Notes: generated by a model not told the origin, from the letters alone. A stretch of DNA of 60,000 nucleotides from Cryptomeria japonica (GCF_030272615.1 NC_081408.1:335516793-335576792); one strand, 5' to 3'. Positions 47,671 to 59,652 are shown, numbered from the stretch's first letter. Numbers and translations are program-made.

Positions 47671-47684
47671 AAAGAGGGGCAAAA
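47671..47684 (+). promoter_or_regulatory. Polypurine tract, LARD
   Basis: AAAGAGGGGCAAAA directly before the 3' LTR, matching the Tat tract. Confidence 0.9.
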
Positions 47685-48823
47685 TGTATACACCTAAAAA
47701 TTGGCTATGAGTAATTAAATAAATATTTTATATCTATTTAATAATTATTTGTCTATTAAATAGTTAATTCAAAAAGATTAATTAATTTAATTCTTTTTCA
47801 TATCTTTCTATTAATTAATATTTTATTAATTAATTCATTTATCCTATTCTTCTAATTAATTAAATATCTAATATTTAATTATCTTCTCCAAACAATTAAA
47901 TATCCAATATTTAATAGTTATTCTCCTATCCTATAGTCTCAAATATTAAATAACTCTTAAATTATTTAATCTCCCTTTTCCAACTCACCCTCCATCTGCA
48001 CTTCATCTTCCCTTTGCCAACTCATCAAACATGTGGCTAAGGAAATTAATATTTCTTAATCTTAATTCATGATTTATCTTTAACCTCCAAACTTAATGAA
48101 AATTGTGTACATACACACATTTCATAACCATTTCCTATATTCTCTCCAACACCCCCTACATCTTGTGAAGGACTTGAGTCCACTTGTCCTACCATGCCTA
48201 AATTTCCTCCAACCATCCCTAGATTCCCTCAGTTAGCAACCCAGTCAAGGTGAGATGAGTGACACTTGTCTTCTCCTTCCCCCTTTCTCTCAACCTTCAC
48301 CTTTGCTCACAGCCATTGAAATCTGTAGATCTGATCATGACCGTTGATCTAAACCACATCATCTTATCCTCTCAAAGTCTATAAAATCAAGAGCTTCAGT
48401 TGGGAGGAAGTTAGTCTTCAAAAATAGTTTTCAAGCCAATTTTATGCATCCATGAGTTTTTGAAGCAAATAGCAAATATCATTTTAGCAATTACCATATA
48501 GCATTTTAGCATAATCATTTAGTATAATCATGTAGCATTTGTGTATCATACTATCAGTTAAGTACATGTTATCAGTCCATTCTTCATATGCCATCTTGGA
48601 AGCCAACAATGCATTGTCTGAGAGCACACCATCTGCAACCAGGAACAGTGGAGTTAGGACACAATGAGACATAAATCATGAAGGTGAAATAATGTTTTAT
48701 TTTAATATGTATTTCATGTAGTTTCATTGGTGGATTTTGGATTTCCTGTATGCATTTCCATTGTATTTTGTGAAACTAACTTATTACAGGTAATATTCTA
48801 AGGATGAAATTCAAGCTCACATA
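47685..48823 (+). repeat. LARD 3' LTR (1139 bp)
   Basis: Ends CTCACATA, where the 5' LTR has CTCACACA; the terminal CA has become TA. The GGTAC duplication follows. Confidence 0.95.
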
Positions 48824-48828
48824 GGTAC

Positions 48829-49015
48829 TATGTTTGAAATCCATTCGGAATAATCTATGGCTCTGATGAATCCATCTTTCAACAGTTTTTCGAGTTCAGC
48901 TTTGACTAATAATGCCACATGCGGGTGCATCTTACAAAGTTTTTGCTTGACTAGTTTAACTCTTGGTGTGATAGAGAGATGGTGCATGATGATATCAGGA
49001 TCCAATCGTGACATA
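48829..49015 (-). pseudogene. Tat reverse transcriptase, upstream piece
   Basis: Minus strand: MSRLDPDIIMHHLSI, VKQKLCKMHP, then KLLKDGFIRAIDYSEWISNI, the entry region of a Gypsy RT, ending at the GGTAC duplication. The catalytic part lies beyond the inserted element, at 38907 and below. Confidence 0.9.
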
Positions 49016-50938
49016 TCAGAGTATGTCCATGCAAAGTTAATTTTCTTTTCTAAAAATAGCTAACTCTACTGATAATGACTTAGCTATGTGAATGATGTGT
49101 GGTGTCTCTTGACTCCCAATATTCACTAGTTGACTTGGCTCAATCAATATGGAAGACCTTTCCTAGAAATGACTTGGCAGTATATCAAGTATCTCACCTT
49201 TAGGCACCTCAGAGAGGTTTTCACCTTTAGGTACGTCCTTTATTTTCTCTTTTTTAGATTTTGACACCGCCACAATGTGGTTTTTGCCATCAGATCTTTT
49301 ATTTTTACTTTTCTTGTTTTTGCGACTAAGATACTTGATATCCACTTCGGTCACATTTTCACTCTATTCATTGGTGAAAGAGTCTATACGATCAATTGCA
49401 TTGAGATAATAGGCTAATGTATAGTCATTGGAAAAATTAGGTATATTCATTGGTTGGTTTTGTAATGTGTAGTCAATTAGTTCTGGATGTACTAAGGATA
49501 AATTTTGGATCGGTTCAAGGGAGTTCACGATATTATTATCATAGTTGTGGATTGAAGAGCCGAGTTCCAGAAGGATACCTTGTGCAAGTGTCTGGAGACC
49601 AGGAAGAGTCAGAACATGATTATTAGAGTTCACGTTAGTATTTAGTTGACCTGATCCAATAGACATACTTGTAATGTTATTTCCTATGCCGGACTGGACT
49701 TCATATCATGGTTCAATAGCAACAAGAGCAGTAGATATATTTTAATAATTTCATCAAATGATTTGGAGCTGGATGGTGAGTAGATATTGTCATGAATAAA
49801 ACTATTATTAGAGTCATCAAACTCGTTAGATGAAGTTTACGAGCCTTCTTCTAGTGATTTAGTGAGTATATGTATGGTATCAACACCAACATCTTTAATA
49901 TTGCAAATCCCTTCAAGATTTGGTTCATTTATTGTTTGTATCTGACATACTTGTGGACATGATCTTAATGTCTCTATGATTCCCTATCGTCTATTTCATT
50001 CAGCTTCCTCTAGAGTAATGACTAGTTTTGCATTTATAGCTTCCAACTCTTCTTGTGTAGTGCTGTACCTGATTTGTTCTGTTTGAGTATAGGCCACATA
50101 GATGAGAAATTTTTTGGTACTCTTCCTTCCTTTAGTCCTTGTTCATAGTTTGTGTGTCTCCTTTGTCTAATTTCTTGTATTTCTTTTTCCAGTTTTAGGT
50201 GCATCCGCTCTTGAGTATCATCTATGATGGTAGTAGACTCTTTTGGCATTTCTGTAGTGGATGTGTCTGAGAGGTGATCTGAACCCCATTCATACTTATT
50301 TGAGTTAGTCTTAGAATCTTCTACCTGTTGTCTACTAGTGTACGTGACTAGAATTTTCAGCAGGGTAAACATTTTCCTGAACCTTTCTACTTCTTCTTTC
50401 ATATCTTTTGGGACCTTGACTTCTTGTAGTTTTGCAACTGATACCATCAGATCTTGATTACTGACTATTTCTTCTCTCTTTATTGCTAGTTCCTCTTATT
50501 CTCTTTAATAGATATCTTGAACTTGTTGAGTGTTTACTCCCTGTAATGTTAAAGGTCATGTCTTTTTCTTCCATTTAGTCTTAGAAGCATATTTTTGATC
50601 TGATATTTTTCCTGGAATGTATCCTAGTCCAGCTTTATCATTTGTGGATTTTGTTTGTAGCTGAATTGGTTCAATAATACCTTCCTTTTGTTTCCCAGAG
50701 GACCAATACCTGAATATCCCATGCGCTGAATCATTTTGTAACTAGGACCATATTGGGTTGGAGAAATCTCACAATGTTGTACTTCCTTATTTTGACTATC
50801 TTTCTTGAAAAGCCAGTTAAGAACTACATCTTCTTCTATTTCATCTGCCAGGGAAGTAGAAGACTATACAAAGAGATCATCATATATGATATTTGGAATT
50901 GAAGTATGTGTTCTCATAGCCTTTGATGGCTTGCCCAA
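49016..50938 (-). pseudogene. Tat protease-RT linker region, poorly conserved
   Basis: About 1.9 kb of decayed reading frames on the minus strand (pieces at 50447-50034, 49666-49364 and 49354-49163). Asn/Ser-rich and Lys/Glu-rich segments, including a Lys-rich stretch (LSRKNKKSKNKRSDGK) and an EIQEIRQRRHTNYEQGLKEG segment. No catalytic motif recognised. Its position between protease and RT suggests a polyprotein linker. Confidence 0.55.
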
Positions 50939-51592
50939 CTATTTTGGTGATGGAGGGAGAGAGACTAATGAAAGTATCAGTTCTATCTTGTAGCCATCCA
51001 TGTCAGTATTTGTAATCTTCAATCTCTTTTCTAAGTCTTTCATCAGTGGTTTTTGATCTTCATTTGTAGAGGCTGCTCTATTATGAGGCACAAAAGTATC
51101 TGCAACTTTTTTCAATGCATTACAAACAACATTTGTATCAGCGGGAATACTGACTTCAACTCTGTTATAGGGGAATTTTAAGCATTGATGGTATGCTGAC
51201 GGTACTGCCTTCATTTCATGAATCCATGACCTTCCCAACAAGATATTGTATGACAAAGGAAGGTCAAGTACCTCAAAAAGGACATCTCTTTCTACAGGTC
51301 CCACTCTGATTGGCAATGATACCAGACCTTTAGAGGTCCTTTCTTCTTCATCATAGGCTTTAACTATTATTTTCTTGGCAGTATCAATGACATTTGTAGA
51401 GAATCCTAGTTGTGTAAGCAGACTATAAGTACAGATATTCAACCCTACGCCTCCATCTATCAAAACATGTTTGACTTTGTGTTTATGGATCATGGATTCA
51501 ATATGCAATGGTTGATTATGTGGATGATTTAGCGAGTTGTCATATTCTTCAGAGAAGGTCAGATAGTGAGGTGAAGTTAGGTGACCCACCAT
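50939..51592 (-). pseudogene. Tat aspartic protease
   Basis: Minus strand, 217 codons open. VKHVLIDGGVGLNICTYSLL carries the active-site D-G-G, followed by LLGRSWIHEMKAVPS, typical of the retropepsin of large plant Gypsy elements, then a linker. The active Asp is intact. It follows the gag C-terminal part (51784-51596) with a stop near 51594. Confidence 0.85.
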
Positions 51593-52660
51593 AGACTAAA
51601 ACCGATCAATGTCTAAATCCTTCAAAACATTAGTGGTGAGAAATGCTTTGTCCAAGATCTCTTTGTGAGCAGAAGAGATTTTTAGCAATTCAAAAATTGA
51701 GATTTGAGCATTTGTCCTTTTCAGTTGTTCAACAATGCTATATCTAGGGGATAATGTTGAAGTAAGCCTTTTAAATTTATCCAAGATTGATTCTTTTTGT
51801 TTGTTTGACGAGGCTATTGGGTTTAATATTGCTTGAGCCGAGTTGGAAGAACTAGATCCTTGGAGAGTGACTTTCTTTTGAGATCAGGTCAAAGCTCTTG
51901 CATATCATGATTCATATGGTTTATCTTGGACTATAATCACATTGCAATATTTCGATTGGGAAGGCTCAATCATGTTGATAATGTTGTCATTGCTGGTATA
52001 AGTATAATTTACCTTGGCCCCTCCTTTGGTCTTTTAGGAATCACCTTGTTCACAAACAGCTAAAGGGTCCTTAAATGCTTTGTGATCAACATTGGGTGGG
52101 TGATTCCCAACAACAATTTTTCCAGCATCTATGAGATCTTGAATGTCATGTTTTAGCTTCATGCAATTGTTTATGCTATGACCTTTATTCCGATGGAAGT
52201 CACAGTATTCATTTTCTCTCCACCATCTTGGTTTGACTTCTGGATCATATGGTCTAGAGTTATTTGGTAGCATTATTAGGTTGTTTGCCAATAGAGTCTT
52301 GAAAGAGGATTCATATGATTCTTCAAGAGGAGTGAAATCATGTTTAGGTTTGGAAAGCCAAGGTTTCTCTTTGGACCACTCTTTTGTTTTCTTTGGAGGA
52401 TTTTCTGTTGCAACTTCAACAGCTTTGAGTGCTTGTGTGCCACTAGCAAAGTTGAATATCATAGGCTTTGAGTTGGTTTTAATAGTGTCTACCACTCCAT
52501 CATTAACAACTTTCTTGTTGTTGTCTTTGCCAAATTTCCAATACTTGTTCTTCTCTTTATAGCTAGATCTTGGTTGTGTTTCTTTCCAACGTGAGATATC
52601 CCCCTTCTTTATGAGCACATCATGCATTTGAATGGCATTATCTACCATTTTGTTAAATGA
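51593..52660 (-). pseudogene. Tat gag, C-terminal part with zinc knuckle
   Basis: Minus strand, 52648-52034 open (204 codons), then broken frames to 51593. A Lys/Trp-rich stretch is followed by YCDFHRNKGHSINNCMKLK (about 52205-52150), a Cys-x2-His-x4-His-x4-Cys knuckle usual in this Gypsy lineage, and a HDIQDLIDAGKIV helix. It starts where the inverted-repeat element ends. The TGGG flank is at 52661-52664. Confidence 0.85.
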
Positions 52661-52664
52661 TGGG

Positions 52665-53658
52665 GGGTGAACTCACAATACTGGTTCCCACTTTTTGACT
52701 AACTTTGACACTTAGATGAATATTTTGAAAAAAAACCTTCACTTTCCGAAACCTATAACTTTTAAACCATTAAGAATTTGAAGATGATATAAAGTAGTGA
52801 TTTTTAACATCTTGTTTGTAGATTCTAAATATATTTTTTTCCAATTTGTTTGAATAAAATTTTATTAATTTTTCCATCTCCCTCAAAAAGTAGTTTTTTA
52901 CAGCAAACAACATTTTTTAAGAGTGATTGTATCCCAAAATGCATAATTTTTTTCTCTATAAATGATAAAAACTTAATTCTTTTGAATTATGGTTTGTAGC
53001 ATCAATGCCTAGGGCATGTAGTTGGTTTGATAGTGACATGTTGAATATTTTTCATTTTATTAAGTTTTGAAGTTTGACTAATTATAATTTAGATATAGGT
53101 GTACATTTGAACACATAACTTGTTCTATATATATCAAAATTCAATTTGCTTTTTTTTGTTAGAAAGAAAACATCAATACCTAGTGCATAGATATTTTTCA
53201 TAATTTTTTTGAATTAGTTTACTATTTTTCCCAATGCATTGAACAAAGAAGTTCATGTTCGGTGAAAAACCTACATTCATAAGAAATTAAATAAAAATAT
53301 ATTAATGAAATTAAATATATTAAAAGTTATACTATTTGGAAAGCTTATAATAAGGACTAAATACTTTTATAAAAAAACTTTTAAATGAATTAATTTGACC
53401 CCCCAAAAGCTAATGTAAAACTGGTTTTTTATCAGCATTTGATAGATGCAAAGGAGACTCCATTGCAAGTATGATTTATAAGTAGAGAGGTTCTATCCAA
53501 GAAATTTTGATCTAAGAGCCTTTGATTTAACTCTCTTCAATTAATTACTTAAAATGGGACCACTTAAAGCTTAAATAATTATATTTTTTTAAAAATGTAT
53601 GATTTCAGCAAAAATCAGGACGTACCAAAAAGTGGGAACCAGCTTTGTGAGTTCACCC
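52665..53658. mobile_element. 994-bp non-coding element with 33-bp terminal inverted repeats
   Basis: The ends are inverted repeats of 33 bp with two mismatches (left 52665-52697, right 53626-53658), starting GGGTGAACTCAC. TGGG flanks both ends (52661-52664 and 53659-53662). The interior is AT-rich without a transposase. Leaving it out aligns the two halves of the Tat gag at a normal gag position. A MITE or other non-autonomous DNA transposon is likely; the superfamily is not clear from these ends. Confidence 0.88.
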
Positions 53659-53662
53659 TGGG

Positions 53663-54661
53663 TGTACTTGCATTTTTATACTATATTTCAGTTCGGGGAC
53701 CATGTTATTGACAAATATATCCATTTTCTTAGAGTCTGGGATAGGTCGTGGATACCTAGAGAACATCTTTCTCCAACGTTGGAGGAAAGTGAGAAAAGGC
53801 TCCCCTGTTTTTTGTTTAGTATTGCAAAGCTCGATTATAGTCACAGGATGTTGAATGTTGTATGAGTATTATTGTAAAAATAGTTGGATTAGTTCTTCAA
53901 ACATTTTTATTCCTTTAGGTAGACTAGAGAACCATTCCATGGCTTGTCCTCCCAAACTCCTCAGGAAAAGGCGCATGATATATGTTTGATCATACATGAA
54001 CTCCATATAGGTAGCACAAAACTCTCTGACATGATCTTGAGGATCCGAGGTACCATCATATTTGTGAAATTTTGGGATCTCAACTTGTGAAGGAAATGGA
54101 GAAATGTATAGATTTTTGTCAAATGGAAATGGGCATATTGTCTCTAGAGAATATTGTTTTGGGGACTTATCCTTATTTTTCAATTCTGTGATCTCATTTT
54201 GTAAGGCTTGTAATCATCTATGTACAGCGAGTATAGGTGACCCTTCCTTTTTAGTGATGTGTTTGAACATCATATCTAGTAGGAAGTTTGGCACCTTGTT
54301 TTGCTAGTTTTAAGAAATAGTCTTCCTTCTCTCTAGTCAGGATAGCTTTCATTATTTTTTTAAAGTCTTTGTCCTTTTGATAGTCACGAATATCTTTTTC
54401 TAGAGATTCAACACCTTCTTAATCTTCACTTGATGAGGAATTATTTTGAGTTTCATGAATACTAATGTTGTCCTTGTTCTTGTCATTGTGTTCCATCTCA
54501 TATATAGTAGGAGATTCAGGTTCATCAAAAATTGGTCTTCCTGATGACGAAGGTTTGTTAGTGAGTGGGTCCTCCATGTAAAATGGGTTATCTTGATCTA
54601 TGAAGGGTTGTCCTTTGGCTTTGGCTTCTTTCTTATGAGAACTCCTGGTTTGGATAGGCAT
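53663..54661 (-). pseudogene. Tat gag, N-terminal part
   Basis: Minus strand, ATG at 54661. Charged N-terminus (MPIQTRSSHKKEAKAKG), then the retrotransposon gag domain: IPKFHKYDGTSDPQDHVREF, LRSLGGQAMEWFSSLPKGI (54183-53869) and, after a stop, KTGEPFLTFLQRWRKMF (about 53810-53750). Stops near 54419, 53868 and between make it inactive. It continues at 52660 beyond the inverted-repeat element. Confidence 0.88.
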
Positions 54662-56751
54662 TTTTATGAATTAGTGTAACCTAAAACTATTTATGATGTA
54701 GAGGTCAAGATCTATTTCAGAGCTAGTTGTTTGGTTAACGTATTGTTTAAGAGAAACAATTGAGATTTAGTCTAGTTTTAGGAAAGATCTATCCTATATA
54801 AGACATTTATCTAAGTTGATTCTAGAGTAGTGACTAAGATTCGACCTAGTTTTAGGAACGATCCATCCTATGTAAGACATTATCTAAGTGACTTAAGTTT
54901 CATAGGTAGTTGATTGAACTAGTTGAAAGATGATCGACCAAATCATGCAACGCAAATGGCAGAGGTACACTATCTTGATCTGTTTATGCTTAGGATGATG
55001 ATAACTAGTATTATTTTTGTTGTAGACTGTTTTAGACAAGTTTTATTGTTCTGTACTGACAAAATCAGAGATTCGTATTATAGGATTTAGTGATCCGGAT
55101 GACAATTTAATAGCTTCGGGAAGACAACAGTTATGTTTCATATGAGTTGCTTCCTAGTACCGTATGACAAATGGGTATGTCCAGAATTAAAAAAGATTCA
55201 ATGTAGTTCTATATCGTATGACATAGAATATAGTTTAGGATGACAGACTTTTGGTTTCTTACGATAGAGGATTGATCTCAGACAACAAATAAGAAGACTT
55301 GTATGACATAGGATATGGTGCAAGATGATAAATGATCATATTCGTATGATTGTTCACAGGACAAAGACTAAAATTCTGAGTTTTTCAATAGCTAAGTGTG
55401 GCAACTGAGTATGACCAATTCTGAGATGAACTAATTTTTGACCCAAATAGACTAGCTTTGGACAGAATTTCGACTTAGGATAGACTAGTTCTGACATGGA
55501 CAGAGTTTTTGATCACTGACTTGTTTCTTGTTTTCTCCAATTTTGGTATTTCAGTTTTTTGGTTTGAGGGATGAAAACATAGAAAACACGTAGTATGAAT
55601 AGTAACACCAATCACAACATGCAAGCCCTACGAAATTTGGTGAGGAAAGAAAACCTTTTTCTTGTAGACTTAGGTACATACCCAATAGCTAATCAGAATA
55701 CAGCTGCTGAGTCTCACGCAATGGATTCTCTTGGGAGAGTTACTATCTCTCTTGCACAAAGATTATCCCCCTTTCGGAGATGAACCGTTTAGCTTCTAAT
55801 TTTAATTGGATCTAGTAAGGGGTTCATTTGGCGTGTCGAGGTCTAAACTCAATTAAGAGGTCTCCTAGCCTTGAAAACCAAGGTTCAATATACCCAAAGG
55901 TACCAAGGAGAGTTATTCTCGAGCACTATCGTTGACTTGATTTTCATCAAATCACGTTTATTTTATAGTGGGTTGGATTACTTGACGTTTAGACATTCCC
56001 ACTTAGGTCGTTCACCTCACACCGACCGTAAAGGCTTTAAGAGTTTTTAAGCTCCTCGGGAAGGTGGGCCTGCTAATGATGTACAAATCTCAAAGAAAGA
56101 AAATGCCTCAAGGGTTTGGATTTCTGATTGTCTAGAGAAAGACAAGAGCATACTCTCCTACCTCTCAGATTTTTCTAAAAATATGAAAGAAAGATTTATT
56201 CATTAACCAGATAGCAAGTTAGGTGCCTAAAAATGAATTTAAAGAATACATGATGTTTGGTCAATTCTTCTTAGGCAACTTGCAAAGACAACAAATCAAT
56301 AGTCATATTGTCTTTGTGTGACAAGCATATTCTTTGACAAGCGTCCTTCAAAAATTGATTAGGCTGTGAAAATTTCTAAAATGGACAGGAAAGCAGTCAG
56401 AGTCAGTCGTCAGGATAATCAATTTGAATTAGAAAATCAAAATCATGAAATTTTCTTTTTTCACTTTTTAACCAGAAAGATATAGACTCGTACAATAGAT
56501 TTTACCAGATCGTACGACACAAGATTCCTTCTCATACGACACAGGATTCCTACTCGTATGACACAAGATTCCTACTCGTACAACGCCTACATTTTGTCAT
56601 TTCAGCTTATTGGAAATGTCATACGATATGACGTAGAGGCTGTACGACCGAAAATCAAAAAAGTCCAAAAACCTAAAAAATAACAAAATAAAAAGTCAAT
56701 CTTGGAGGTCAAAAAATGTAGTCTTCTACCCCACAGTGGGCATGAGAAACA
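54662..56751 (-). other. Tat 5' leader, non-coding
   Basis: About 2.1 kb between gag and the 5' LTR with no supported ORF. It contains recurring CGTATGACA/CGTACGACA motifs (about 55080-55345 and 56480-56640), including tandem 20-22-bp units ending AGGATTCCTACTCG at about 56500-56585. The ORF at 55595 (+) is not supported. Confidence 0.6.
56729..56742 (-). promoter_or_regulatory. Primer-binding-site remnant, Tat element
   Basis: On the minus strand TGCCCACTGTGGGG lies nine bases after the LTR end, one base different from TGCCCACCGTGGGG of the nested element. The upstream part of the site is altered. Confidence 0.65.
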
Positions 56752-57903
56752 TGTGTGTGAAAAGTGGAATAAGGATTTACATCTACAAAACACAACACTT
56801 CAATTAAGTCATTACATGTATGGTTAGATAGATATAAGCATGAATAATAAAACCATAACAAATCGACCAATTGCCTTCTAAAAGATGTGAGTATAAGATT
56901 GCTCTTAGATTTTTATAGGCAATACCAATGACTAGACTATACCAAGACAAAGGATTTAATCTATATGAGCATGATATTAAGCTAAATGGATGCAATATGG
57001 ATGAAAGATTCAAGCAATAACGAATTCAAGCAATAATGGGTAAAACTAAAATATGGATGCAATTAATCAAAAAAACACAATATATTCAATCACTCCAAAG
57101 CAAAATTAGCGTGATAATAATCTCCAAGCATGTTCTCAAAAATCTGTGGGGTTTTTGGAATGAGAGTTGAAGGCTGAATTTATAGAGAATTCACAAAAGA
57201 GATGATGAAAAAGCTCAATTTAGGATTAATTGAAACAATTGAGAAATTAGGTTCAGTTAACCTTGAGATAGATTCCAATTATAGTTTAATTGAAATGCAT
57301 TCAAATAAGAAGTTCAAGTTGCATTAGAAATAAGATTAAATTAATTCCATGCATTTGTGATAAAAATAGACAATTCTTTGATTTATTCAAGAAAAGAGTC
57401 TTTTCAATGCAACCGAACTTCTTTAACTGAAAAGCTTTGAGTTCCAATTTTTAGAGAATAATCAATAATTCAATTAATTGATTTTCTAATTTCAAGTTCT
57501 AAATTTAGAAAAAGAAATAATATCTCAACTTTGATTTCTCTCTCAATTCAATTCTTTTTATTTTATTTTCAATTTAACTCTTGCTTTGTAATTAGTTCCT
57601 CTTTTGTAATAAATTAATTCCTTTTTTGCATGATTTAATGACAAATTTATTAATTAATTAAATATGCAAGGATATTTAATAAATTAAAATACGATAATTG
57701 GTCAAAATGATATTTCTTGGAATGATTCAATTAATTAAATAAATATTATATTAATATAGAGTAATTCACTTGCCATGTGATATTTGATAATTAAAAAATT
57801 AGTTATGTGCTCAAGATTGATTTAATTGCCTTTGGTTAGGACCTTGGTGATGTTGTCGAGATTAGGGGCCAATAGTTTAGATGGCCATTTTTAGGGTATT
57901 ACA
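56752..57903 (-). repeat. Tat 5' LTR
   Basis: On the minus strand starts TGTAATACCC at 57903 and ends CACACACA at 56752. Sister of 29687-30840. The minus ORFs at 56602 and 56804 are not genes. Confidence 0.95.
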
Positions 57904-58749
57904 ATAGTTATAATAGCACCCACAACAAGTGCTAGTACATCCAACCATACATACCTTCATGGTATAACAAGATAAATTTCAAATCATCCACATATACAAC
58001 CTGTTACTTACACTCTCAGTCTTCAAGTGCAAAATCATGTGCACACCAAGAAACTCCCACTGCACAGGTAATGCTAGAATTGAAAAATCTCCTTCTTTCA
58101 ACATTACATAGAAGTAGATAAACATTTGTACTAAGAGCATTCACAATGCTAACTGTATACAAAGAACCTGCAAGCAAGTCTTTACAGCACCCTATATCAT
58201 ACCCTTTCTTCACTTCTAAATGCTAACTATGTTATCACAGATGAATGCCTTTCAGTTGAACCTATTACCCATTCCAAGTCAGCACCATCTACGTTTCCAT
58301 GTTTCCAAGAGCACCTATAGCTGATCGGCCTATGCCAAAACTTCAAATGCAAAACCACATTATCATGAAGTACCAAACAAATGATCAATGTACTCTAAAC
58401 ACAAAAATAGAACCAAGATCATTATTAAAATTCCAACTATAGAATCAGGAACTTAAACATGACAACCATGATCTAAAACATCTCTTTCGAAGAGATTACA
58501 TGCTTGGTATGAACATAAACACATTATGTCAAAACTCTAAATGCATCTCAAGAGTATATCCTGACATAAAAACATCCTAACTAAGGATTACAACATCTGT
58601 GCCAAAGACCGCTTATGAATCCTCAAGATGTTAGCATCTCTAGTTACACGAAGAACATTCACCAATACATGATGAATCTGCATCACTGCTAAATACCCAA
58701 GGTACCCAATCTTAATAGCATTGTGATTGAACCAGACATCGACATATGT
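57904..58749. other. Unassigned sequence right of the Tat element
   Basis: Begins with the ATAGT duplication. Contains only short ORFs, the longest 65 codons at 58213-58016 (minus). It may be decayed interior of the neighbouring minus-strand Copia, but no protease or integrase motif could be recognised. Confidence 0.35.
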
Positions 58750-59554
58750 CTAACTTGCTAAAGAAGCTCAGAAGGCATCTCCATCCTCATTTTGAGAGGA
58801 CCCAGAATCAAAAGAACCCTTACTTTTCTTCTTCTCTCTACAATCCTTCCAGATGTGACCAGTCTTCTCATAATTCCAACACCACTTTGGATTTCTTCCC
58901 AGGAGTCTTGGAGCTTTCCTTTGACTTGGACTTTGACTTCTTGTCCTCCAGCTTACCTTTAATAGTGAGAGCATCCTTGACCATCTCAGAAGATTTCCTT
59001 CAAGTTTCTTCTAACAACAATGAAGCAACCACACCTTCTATAGTGAGCTTGGTTGTTGTACTCCCAATGGTCATTACCAGATGATCCCATGAGTTAGGCA
59101 AAGAACATAGTAGAAGCATACACTGATCCTTGTCATCAATTTGGACTCCTACAGAGGTTAATTGAGAAATGATCATGTTGAAAACATTCAAATGATCTGC
59201 AATAGAGGCAACCTCATCCATCTTCAAGGAATATAACTTCTTCCTCAGGAACAACTTGTTTACTAGAGACTTTCCCTAAAAAATGTCTCCAAGCTTCTTC
59301 CACAAAAGATTAGCAGTCTTCTCCTCATGGACATTCAACAGAATAGAGTCTGCCAAATAGAGTCTGATTAACCCTCTAGCTTTTCTATCTGCAAGATCCC
59401 AATCTTCTTGTCTCATGCCTGAAGGCTTAGCGGTTACAATCATAGCACCCCAGAGATCTCTATCAACCAACAAGTCTTCCATCTTGAGTTTCCATAACTC
59501 AAAACTCACACCATTGAATTTCTTGACCTCCACTTGCCTAGAAGCATTCGCCAT
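58750..59554 (-). pseudogene. Copia gag, minus strand
   Basis: ATG at 59554: VKKFNGVSFELWKLKMEDLL, a UBN2-type Copia gag start, then WKKLGDIF and a stop. After it come MDEVASIADHLNVFNMIISQL and LLLCSLPNSWDHLV (59254-59000). A Lys/Ser-rich stretch leads to a knuckle CWNYEKTGHIWKDC (about 58870-58830), in which the second Cys is Tyr, consistent with a TGT to TAT change. At least two stops and a frame change. Nothing recognisable follows to the left. Confidence 0.88.
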
Positions 59555-59652
59555 CTTAATCTACAAATAAGACAAATAGACGCTCTACTAAACTCAGACT
59601 AAAACCATAATTGACACAACAACAACCCTACCCAAGAAGGATAAAAAAATAG

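Larger units (their letters stand above)
38908..48823 (+). mobile_element. Coding-poor 9.9-kb LTR retrotransposon (LARD-like) inside Tat RT
   Basis: LTRs 38908-40086 and 47685-48823 start TGTATACACC and end CTCACACA (CTCACATA in the 3' copy), flanked by GGTAC (38903-38907 and 48824-48828). It has a PBS-like site after the 5' LTR and a polypurine tract before the 3' LTR. The 7.6-kb interior has no gag, protease, RT or integrase motif in any frame, only low-complexity and tandem-repeat sequence. This fits the description of a large retrotransposon derivative. It shares its PPT and the TGCCCAC(C/T)GTGGGG site with the Tat element around it, so a Tat relative may mobilise it (inference). Fewer LTR differences than the Tat element agree with later insertion. 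Confidence 0.93.
29687..57903 (-). mobile_element. Tat-type Gypsy LTR retrotransposon with antisense ORF and two insertions
   Basis: Direct repeats 29687-30840 and 56752-57903 are its LTRs, flanked by ATAGT (29682-29686 and 57904-57908). On the minus strand the order is 5' LTR, PBS-like site, leader, gag, protease, RT, RNase H, second RNase H, integrase, an antisense gene, polypurine tract, 3' LTR. A second RNase H plus an antisense ORF between pol and the 3' LTR are known features of the Tat lineage. Without the 9.9-kb LTR element (38908-48823) and the 994-bp inverted-repeat element (52665-53658) it would be about 17-18 kb. LTR difference is about 6% over the first 310 bp by eye. Many stops make every gene inactive. 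Confidence 0.93.

Noticed and set aside
55595-55783. 62-codon plus-strand ORF in the Tat leader
   Set aside because: No recognisable domain, opposite to gag-pol, and not supported by any promoter or repeat context.
29687-57903. 1.15-kb direct repeats 26 kb apart read as a segmental duplication
   Set aside because: TG...CA ends, a PPT, and matching ATAGT on the outer sides show they are LTRs of one element.
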